Source: Ruminococcus sp. CAG:488
GTDB lineage: Bacteria > Bacillota > Clostridia > Oscillospirales > Acutalibacteraceae
Direction of reading: 5' to 3'
NCBI GenBank assembly: GCA_000434055.1
Contig: HF999648.1
Coordinates: 81,597-145,596, forward strand
Length of the DNA: 64,000 bases
Made by a program: the position numbers and the translations under genes. Shown piece after piece: positions 49,195-56,300 of this stretch (position 1 is its first letter; each line of letters opens with the position of its first letter). Below the pieces are notes generated by a model. That model saw only the letters and a program-made list of their open reading frames with translations. It was not told the origin of the DNA and ran no database searches.

Positions 49195-49446
49195 ATGATA
49201 TGTTCAAAGTGTAAAAAGGTTATTCCCAACGGTTCAGTACAGTGCCCCGAGTGCGGCGCAGATCTTAAATCAAGCATACAAAAGACAAAAGCAAAAACGG
49301 GCTGTATGTGGGCTTTTATAATAGCGATCCTTGCTTTTGCAATTATTTCCGTTGCCCTAATTATCAGCGTTACCAATGATTCAAGCCCGGATAGTTCGGG
49401 TAACAGCACTACCACCACCGCAGCGCAAGTCATTTTAGATAAGTAA
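49195..49446 (+). CDS. Zinc-ribbon single-span membrane protein
   Basis: 83 aa. CSKCKKVIPNGSVQCPECGADL is a zinc ribbon, followed by a membrane span (MWAFIIAILAFAIISVALII) and a Ser/Thr-rich outside tail. It shares the zinc-ribbon N-terminus with the preceding gene and probably acts with it. Confidence 0.65.
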   Translation: MICSKCKKVIPNGSVQCPECGADLKSSIQKTKAKTGCMWAFIIAILAFAIISVALIISVTNDSSPDSSGNSTTTTAAQVILDK

Positions 49447-49532
49447 GATAATATAATCGACATTTCAACAAATGAAACCTTTGACACCTACCCGAAAGAC
49501 TGATTTGTGATTTATTTTCGCATCAATAGAAG

Positions 49533-49567
49533 TAAAAACGCCGCTCGTTCTGAGGGTGGTAAGAAAA
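49533..49567. repeat. Cassette-border repeat, copy 1
   Basis: TAAAAACGCCGCTCGTTCTG followed by AGGGTGG and TAAGAAAA. It matches 50503-50538 with one substitution and one indel, so the repeats flank the NYN cassette. GCCGC/GCGGC hairpin potential. Confidence 0.75.
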
Positions 49568-49634
49568 AATATAAGTACTTATCTTCAAAAGTTGTTTAAA
49601 ATACACAAAAATTTTTGTTTGCTTAAATTTTTGC

Positions 49635-49663
49635 TTGACTTTAAGGCCTTTTGGGAATATTAT
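49635..49663 (+). promoter_or_regulatory. Promoter of the NYN-associated RNA
   Basis: TTGACT (49635-49640), 17-bp spacer, TATTAT (49658-49663), overlapped by TATAAT at 49661-49666. Confidence 0.65.
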
Positions 49664-49667
49664 AATA

Positions 49668-49755
49668 GTGTAACTACGGTTACACATGTTAATTATAGTC
49701 CCAGACGGTAGATCTCCCCAAGATGAGGGAAGTTTCGAAATCTGGGGCTTTTTAT
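49668..49755 (+). ncRNA. Structured RNA with terminator directly upstream of the NYN nuclease gene
   Basis: Starts with hairpin GTGTAAC-TACG-GTTACAC (7 bp). Then AGTCCCAGA (49697-49705) pairs with TCTGGGGCT (49741-49749), nine pairs, enclosing a 35-nt apical domain with a CTCCCC/GAGGG stem and a TTTCGAAA palindrome, followed by TTTTTATTTT. The layout promoter-RNA-terminator-RNase gene resembles type III toxin-antitoxin loci but has a single unit. Confidence 0.55.
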
Positions 49756-49779
49756 TTTATAAAGTAAAGGATGTAATCT

Positions 49780-50502
49780 ATGGGAAAGACAGCAATTTTA
49801 GTTGACGGCGGCTTTTATCGCAAGCAAGCTAAATTTTTATTCGGAGAAAAGTCACCCGAACAACGAGCGTATGAATTGGTAGAATATTGTCATCGACATT
49901 TAAAGGAATCATATGGAACACATAATGAGTTATACAGAATTTTTTATTACGACTGTTATCCGTCTGAAAAAACCATATATAATCCTTTAACAAAAAAATC
50001 TGTTAACTTAAAGAAATCAGAATTGTATTCTTGGTCAAATGAGTTTTTCTCGGAATTATCCAAAAAGAGAAAACTTGCTCTTAGAATGGGAGAAATTCTT
50101 GAAAGCAGTGCCGGATATCGGATAAAACCCGATTCGTTCAAAAAACTTTGCGAGAAGAAAATCTCTGTTGATGACCTTACAGAAGATGATCTTGTGTTTG
50201 AGGTTCAGCAAAAAGGCGTTGATATGCGAATAGGATTAGATATTGCTTCATTGGCTCAGAAACGTCTTGTTGATCAAATCGTTTTAATTGCCGGAGACAG
50301 CGATTTTGTTCCAGCAGCAAAACACGCAAGGCGTGAGGGTATAGACTTTATACTTGATCCTATGTGGCATACGATCCGAGATAGCTTAAATTTGCACATT
50401 GATGGACTTAAAACGAGAACAGGCAAACCGCCAATACTTAACAAAAAAGATCCTTTACACGTGGACTATTTAAAAAATACGAAAAATATTGATTCAGAGT
50501 AA
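49780..50502 (+). CDS. NYN-domain (LabA/DUF88-like) RNase
   Basis: 240 aa. NYN motifs: ILVDGGFYRKQ (first Asp), RIFYYDCYP, GVDMRIGLDIASLAQKRLVD and IVLIAGDSDFVPAAKHARREGID with the acidic cluster that binds Mg2+. These PIN-like nucleases cut RNA. The gene has its own promoter and structured leader and is flanked by repeats, in the lysogeny-expressed accessory region between repressor and integrase. A defence or RNA-processing role is possible. Confidence 0.85.
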   Translation: MGKTAILVDGGFYRKQAKFLFGEKSPEQRAYELVEYCHRHLKESYGTHNELYRIFYYDCYPSEKTIYNPLTKKSVNLKKSELYSWSNEFFSELSKKRKLALRMGEILESSAGYRIKPDSFKKLCEKKISVDDLTEDDLVFEVQQKGVDMRIGLDIASLAQKRLVDQIVLIAGDSDFVPAAKHARREGIDFILDPMWHTIRDSLNLHIDGLKTRTGKPPILNKKDPLHVDYLKNTKNIDSE

Positions 50503-50538
50503 TAAAAACGCCGCTCGTTCTGAGGGCGGCTAAGAAAA
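50503..50538. repeat. Cassette-border repeat, copy 2
   Basis: Second copy of the repeat at 49533, between the NYN and RhuM genes. A third, shorter relative begins at 51552 (AATAAAAAACGCCGCTCGG), after RhuM. Confidence 0.75.
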
Positions 50539-50550
50539 GAGGTGTTCAAT

Positions 50551-51555
50551 ATGTCAGATAATAACGGCGACATCATCATCTATCAATCTGATGATGGATT
50601 AACACATATTGACGTAAAAATTGAAAATGAAACCGTTTGGCTTAATCAGTCTCAAATGGCAGAGCTTTTCCAAACGACGAAGCAAAATATCAGTTATCAT
50701 ATAGGTAACTGTTTCAAGGAAGGTGAACTAAACGAAAATTCAGTTGTCAAGGATTTTTTGACAACTGCCGCAGACGGTAAGCCTTATAATACTCATTACT
50801 ATAATCTTGATATGATTATCTCTGTCGGCTACCGTGTAAAATCCTTACGTGGAACACAATTCCGTATATGGGCAAACGGCATCTTGAAAGAATACCTTGT
50901 TAAAGGATTTTCGATGAATGATGATTTGCTTAAATCCGTCGGAGGCGGATATTACTGGAAAGAGTTGCTTGCCAGAATCCGTGACATTCGTTCTTCGGAA
51001 AAAGTTCTTTACAGACAGGTTTTAGATTTGTATGCAACAAGTATTGACTATGACCCCAAAAGCGATGAGTCCGTTCAATTTTTCAAAATAGTTCAAAACA
51101 AATTACACTATGCCACACACGGTCACACCGCTGCAGAAGTAATATATGAACGTGCAGACGCAGAAAAGCCGTTCATGGGACTAACCTCATTTAAAGGTGA
51201 TTTTCCTGTTTTAAGCGATACAAAGGTTGCTAAAAATTACCTCTCTGAGGACGAATTAAGAGTTTTAAACAACCTCGTTTCTGGTTACTTTGACTTGGCA
51301 GAAATCAACGCCATCGAACACAGGCCGATGTATATGAAAGATTATATCCGACAACTTGACGCTGTTCTTACTTCCGGCAACAGAGATGTTCTCGCCGGTC
51401 CAGGCAGAATAAGCCATACACAGGCTCTCGAAAAAGCCGAAAAAGAATATCGCAAATATCAACGAGACAACCTCTCCCCCGTTGAGCAGTCATACCTTGA
51501 AACAATCAAAGAAACCGAAAAAAAAGCAAAAACAGAAGTAAAGAAGCTAAAATAA
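50551..51555 (+). CDS. RhuM family protein
   Basis: 334 aa. Virulence_RhuM motifs: ETVWLNQSQMAELFQTTKQNI, HYYNLDMIISVGYRVKSLRGTQFR, LKEYLVKGFSMND and YFDLAEINAIEHRPMYM. The N-terminus is a Bro/KilA-like winged helix. Accessory genes of this family are frequent in genomic islands; biochemical role is not known. ATG 50551 follows AAGAGGTGTTCAAT. Confidence 0.85.
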   Translation: MSDNNGDIIIYQSDDGLTHIDVKIENETVWLNQSQMAELFQTTKQNISYHIGNCFKEGELNENSVVKDFLTTAADGKPYNTHYYNLDMIISVGYRVKSLRGTQFRIWANGILKEYLVKGFSMNDDLLKSVGGGYYWKELLARIRDIRSSEKVLYRQVLDLYATSIDYDPKSDESVQFFKIVQNKLHYATHGHTAAEVIYERADAEKPFMGLTSFKGDFPVLSDTKVAKNYLSEDELRVLNNLVSGYFDLAEINAIEHRPMYMKDYIRQLDAVLTSGNRDVLAGPGRISHTQALEKAEKEYRKYQRDNLSPVEQSYLETIKETEKKAKTEVKKLK

Positions 51556-51594
51556 AAAACGCCGCTCGGTGCTGGCACACCGAACGGCAATACA
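51556..51594 (+). terminator. Hairpin after RhuM, third border-repeat relative
   Basis: GCCG-TCGGTG pairs with CACACCGA-CGGC in a long stem beginning with the AAACGCCGCTCG motif. No long T run follows, so termination is uncertain. Confidence 0.45.
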
Positions 51595-51690
51595 TCCAAT
51601 CTCTCGAACCACCAAAAGAAAGGCTGTGGCTACATTATACCGCCTTTCTCAGGTTTTTGCAATCATTTTTTTGAAAGGACGGTTATTTTT

Positions 51691-52860
51691 ATGGCTAAAA
51701 CAGCAAAACGACCTGACGGAAGATTTCAACGTCAGGTTTATCTCGGCAGGATCAACGGCAAAAGACAATATAAAGTCGTGTACGGAAAAACCGAAAAGGA
51801 AGTCGAAAAGAAAGTCAGAGAAATCAAAAACCAACTTGACAGAGGAATTAACATTGTCGAAAGCTCAACGCCTTTTGCCGATTGCGTGAAAAAATGGCTG
51901 TCAACGATGAAGTTTCAAACATCAGAGTCACAGTACAATCTATATGAATACCGTATATCCGTATTTGTTGAACGCTTGGGCAATTATCCACTACGCCATA
52001 TTAAGCCTGAGAACCTGCAGGCCGTTTTAAACGATATAGCTGTCAACAATCCTACCACAAAAAATCCCTCGTCATACAAGACCGTGTTGAATTATAAAAA
52101 CACCGTACAGATGTTTTATAAATATTTGACCGACAACCGATATATTGACTTTGACTCTTCGAAAGCTCTGACAATCCCTAAACAGGCCGTGCCGAAAAAG
52201 GACAGACGAGCCTTAACTGCCGAAGAGCAAAACCGAGTTCGTACATTTAAACACCGTGCGCAGCTTCCGGCTATGATTGCTATGCTCTGCGGTTTAAGGC
52301 GAGGCGAAATATCCGCTTTAAAATGGTCGGACATAGATTTTAAAGAAAAGACGATAACCGTTTCAAAATCATTTGATTTCAAAAACAATAAGGTTAAGCT
52401 TCCCAAAACTGCCGCAGGTATCAGAACGGTACCAATGCCCGAAGAGCTGATACAATTCTTAAAACCGCTGAAAGGTAAAAAGAACAGTCTTGTCGTCACG
52501 AATACAAAGGGTGGTACAATGACCGAAACGAATTGGCGGCACCTGTGGGAATCATACTTGTATAATTACAATCACACTTTCGGCGATTTTAGAGGTTGGA
52601 AGCCGACGCTGCACAACAAGAAAGAGCCTATGGTTGTTGAGCCGTTCACGATGCACTGTTTACGTCATACATATGCGACGCTGCTTTACGATGCCGAGGT
52701 TGATGTTATGACCGCAAGGGACTTGCTCGGGCACTCAGACGTGCAAACCACAATGGGAATTTATACGCATCTTTCGGAAGAAAAGAAAAAATCTTCCATT
52801 GAAAAGCTAAACGACTTTTTGAACAGTGCAAGTCAACATGCAAGTCAAAAAGCAGTGTAA
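51691..52860 (+). CDS. int: Tyrosine site-specific integrase
   Basis: 389 aa. N-terminal AP2-like arm-binding domain (RPDGRFQRQVYLGRINGKRQY), SAM-like core-binding domain (about 60-160) and catalytic domain with Arg in MLCGLRRGEISALKW, HxxR in MHCLRHTYATLL, His in LLGHSDVQTTMGIY and the nucleophilic Tyr in that same motif. It recombines attP with tRNA-Pro. The gene ends 41 bases before attR, and its last codons contain two ATGCAAGTC-type repeats. Confidence 0.96.
   Translation: MAKTAKRPDGRFQRQVYLGRINGKRQYKVVYGKTEKEVEKKVREIKNQLDRGINIVESSTPFADCVKKWLSTMKFQTSESQYNLYEYRISVFVERLGNYPLRHIKPENLQAVLNDIAVNNPTTKNPSSYKTVLNYKNTVQMFYKYLTDNRYIDFDSSKALTIPKQAVPKKDRRALTAEEQNRVRTFKHRAQLPAMIAMLCGLRRGEISALKWSDIDFKEKTITVSKSFDFKNNKVKLPKTAAGIRTVPMPEELIQFLKPLKGKKNSLVVTNTKGGTMTETNWRHLWESYLYNYNHTFGDFRGWKPTLHNKKEPMVVEPFTMHCLRHTYATLLYDAEVDVMTARDLLGHSDVQTTMGIYTHLSEEKKKSSIEKLNDFLNSASQHASQKAV
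52827..52846 (+). repeat. Putative integrase arm-type sites, right cluster
   Basis: TGCAAGTC at 52827 and ATGCAAGTC at 52838, the shared TGCAAGTC cores 12 bp apart, inside the 3' end of int. Same motif, orientation and spacing as the cluster beside attL. Confidence 0.6.
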
Positions 52861-52900
52861 CCGTTGATATATAAGCGTTTGAGCCTATCGTCGCCGTTTC

Positions 52901-52983
52901 TTCAAATCCCGCCACTCCGACCACTTACTGAAAGTCTTATTTATCAATGAAAACGTTGATAAATAAGGCTTTTTTCTTGTTTT
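52901..52983 (+). repeat. attR: right 83-bp prophage att repeat
   Basis: Identical to 16244-16326; carries only the tRNA 3' part and its terminator, marking the right prophage boundary. Confidence 0.95.
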
Positions 52984-53297
52984 GGGTTTTCTTAATCTGT
53001 TTAATTCTATCTGAGCGACAGCTATACTTTCAAATCCTTTCAAATCATCACTTCCGATTATTGTAATCTGTTCAGAATCTGGGGCGACGGTTTTCTCTTT
53101 ATATCGGTTCAAGGTTACCGAAAGAATTTTTCCGTAGCCTGTCGGTGTTTCAGGGTAAATCAAAGTGTTTACACTTATAAAAACTCATTTAACGGAGCTT
53201 TCAACCGTCATTTTTGCAATAAAATGTTATCCTGTATTTTTACAAGTTACATCTTGTATTCGAATTACTCTCTTTCTCACAGACTTTTGAAGTGAAG
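52984..53297. other. Host intergenic stretch beyond attR without convincing gene
   Basis: An open minus-strand frame (52885-53163) begins only at a TTG, lacks a ribosome site, runs into att DNA and is low in family signals; it may be a remnant. No RNA gene or promoter was recognised. Confidence 0.5.
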
Positions 53298-53354
53298 ATA
53301 TGAAAAAAGACACCCTTTCGGATGTCTTAAATCACTGTTTTGTTGCATGAAAAA
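53298..53354. repeat. 57-bp dispersed repeat, host copy
   Basis: 54/57 identical to 33064-33120 in the prophage. Here the contained GAAA-loop hairpin serves as terminator of the surface protein gene. Confidence 0.85.
53306..53327 (-). terminator. Terminator of the dockerin surface protein gene
   Basis: Minus strand AAGACATCC-GAAA-GGGTGTCTT then T6. Confidence 0.85.
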
Positions 53355-53375
53355 TCAATTTCCCGTTTTAATCGT

Positions 53376-56300
53376 TCAAGCTTTTTGAGCGATTGTTTGC
53401 AGTCCGATGCCTGCGAGGTCGATATGTTCTGCATCAACGGAAGTTACCGTTCCGTCAAAGTTGACATCTCCTGCCGCCGTCTGAGCCGCAGTCACATTAT
53501 CGCCGCTCAACATTCCTCCTGCAATTGCTCTGACAATAACAGAATCTCTGCCATCGATGTAGCCGTCACCGTTGACATCGCCGCGAATAACAACAGTGAG
53601 TGAATCAATCACATTGCCCGAAGCGTCAATCAGCCTTACGGTGCAGCCTGTTGTCACCTTATTCGTGTTTTTCAGCATGGTGTTATTTGCATCATAAACT
53701 CTGAGGTAAACTACCTCATTTTCAAAGAGTGAAACTACCTTGCTTACGGTCAGATTATTGAAATTGAAGCCAGAAACCAGATTGTTCTTTCTGTCAACAA
53801 TCAATCCCGAAGTGCTTTTCGCAACAAGCTTGTTTATGCCAAGCTTACCCGTATAAAGTATGCAATAGCCGTCAACGTAGGTGTCGAAATAACTGTAGCT
53901 GTCTATCACATTCTCGCCCGAAACAATCACATTGCCGACAGTGTACTTTGCACAGTCAAGAGTCATGACATAGCGTTTGAACTCCGTCTGTTCGGGAACC
54001 TGCGACATACTTGTGATATAAATATCCGTCGTCGCCGTGTCGATATAGATAATGTTCGTTGAATTGTAGACTGCGTCGCCGTTCTTAATCAATATATCTG
54101 TCTTTGAAGAGCCTGCCGCAACGGGATCTTTTGAGCCGATAACGTTGCCGTCTTCGTCATATTCCTTCTCAACATAGAGGTAACTGTATGTTTGAACAAC
54201 CCTTGTAACTTTGCCGAGGGAATAGACTGCGTCTCCGCTCGTTGCGGATTTATTATCGGCTATAACGCCACCGTAGGTAAAGAGCTTGCCCCCTGCCTTG
54301 ACATAAACGCCGCCGTAATTACACTCATTATTTCTTACCGTTCCGCCGTAGATATACATTGTGCCGGAAACTGTAATTGCACCGGTCGTGGTGTTCTTAC
54401 AATTCTGAACCGCGGATTTCTCGTGCATATAAAGGCTTCCGCCCGTCTGGACATTTACAGCCGCTGCACCGACAACTCCGGTCAGCTCCTTGCCTCCGTC
54501 GATTATCATAAGTCCGTCGGAATCCGTGCCCGATTCATAGTCGCTCTGGGACTGCTGAACGTTATCGGCAACGGAATTGCCCAATCTCAGCGTTGCGCCT
54601 TTCTTGACATCAAACATTATTCCGTAGAATGAGCCTGTTCTGATCGCCTTATAGCCCGCATCGTCGCAGAGAAGAGTTACGTCGCCGTTGACGGTAATTG
54701 TTGAGGTTACCGAAGCATTGGCAACGAGCGTAATTATCGCCGTCTCATCTGCCGAGACTGCCGCAAAAGCGTCGGACAAATCGGTGTATTCAACCGAAAA
54801 GGCTCCGGCTTTACTTACCCTTGCGACCGTTGTGGTCTCCATGCTGGTTATTGTACCGTTAGCGAGCGTGTACCAGTTGGAATTTGAAAGTCCGAATTTC
54901 ATATAGTTGGTGCTCATTGCACTTCCGCCGAGAACCTTTGTCTTTTCAGCGTAGGTTTGCGGCGTTACAGTTGCCGCAAATCCGGAGCATGTGAGCTTGC
55001 CGGTTATATCAACGGTCTTGCCGCTGACAAGATAAATATCATTTGAAGAGTCGATCTGAGCCGCAGCGTCGAGAGAGAGCGTTGCTCCGTTATATATCGC
55101 ATTTCCGAGTGCCTTATCCGAGGTGTTGCTTGAAACATCGCCGCCTGAGATTCTGACCTCTGCGCCTGTTTCTATCTGAATTGCACCGCCCGAAGAATAT
55201 GCACGGTTAGAGGAAAGCGTACCGCCGCTGATTTCAACCGTTGAATAATTCATTGCGCAAATCGCGCCGCCATAGGTTGCCTGATTAGCGGTCATTGAAG
55301 CCTTTCCGCCGACAGCCGTTGTTGCATAAACACTGTACGATGCCACAACACCGCCCTTCAGCTTTGCAATATTAGCGGTAAATGAGCCTCCTGTGATGAC
55401 AGCCTGTCCGCCGTTATTGTAAAGAACTGCACCCTGTGTCGCCTCATTTGATCTGAATATGCCGCCGCTGATTTTTACGGTGCCCTCAAGGTTATAGATT
55501 ACGCCGCCGACAGACTTGCCGATATTTCCGCTGAAAATACCGCCGACGATCTCCGTTGTGCCTTGGTTATAAACAACTGCACCCATTACGGTTGCCGCTG
55601 ACTGCTCTGCGGTTTTGAAGTCATATAATTCAACACCCGGCTGAACCGTAAGCGTTGCTCCCTCGGCAACCTTGATTGCAGAAGCCGTTGCCGCAACATT
55701 GTTGCCGTCGATATAGAAATTAGCCGAGCTTTCGTCTCCATAGACCTTTGAGCCCAAGGTCAGCTTACCGGTTACATTGAACATCGGAGCGGTAAGCGAA
55801 GCCGCCCTTGTGAGCGTCGCGCCGTCCTCGGAGAAAATTCCGATTTCCGAGGTGATGTTTACGGTTGAGGCAAGCTCGGTATCACGGATAACATAAACCG
55901 TCGGAAGAACGGTTGAGCTTGTGTTTGAAGCATAGTCAATAGCTGCCGCAACGGTTTCATAATATGTATCCGTGCGTCCGTCTATCTGAACCTTTGCAAC
56001 ATACTTGTCCTGAACTCTCTTTACGCTCCTCACGGAACCGTCTTTTATCACCTTGACGGAGGACATATTGTACATTGATGTAAGCTGAGGATAATAATAA
56101 AAATACGTATCATCGGCGGTTGCTCTCCAGTCGGAGCTTGAAAATCCGATGTTTGAAACAGAGGAAGACCCTGTCATCTGGGCGGGAGTTTTTTCCGTTG
56201 CACCCGTTGTCAACAGGTTTGTTTTATATGTTCCGTCAAATATAATGCTCGAAACATTTGCACCCACAGTATTGCCGAAAGCGACGCCGACCTGGCTTGA

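Noticed and set aside
49668..49755. Canonical type III toxin-antitoxin (ToxIN/CptIN/TenpIN)
   Set aside because: No tandem RNA repeats are seen and the protein is NYN, not of the ToxN/AbiQ fold; only the layout is similar.
52885..53163. Minus-strand open frame of 92 codons at the attR side
   Set aside because: It starts at a TTG without ribosome site, runs through the att repeat and shows no family pattern; at best a remnant.
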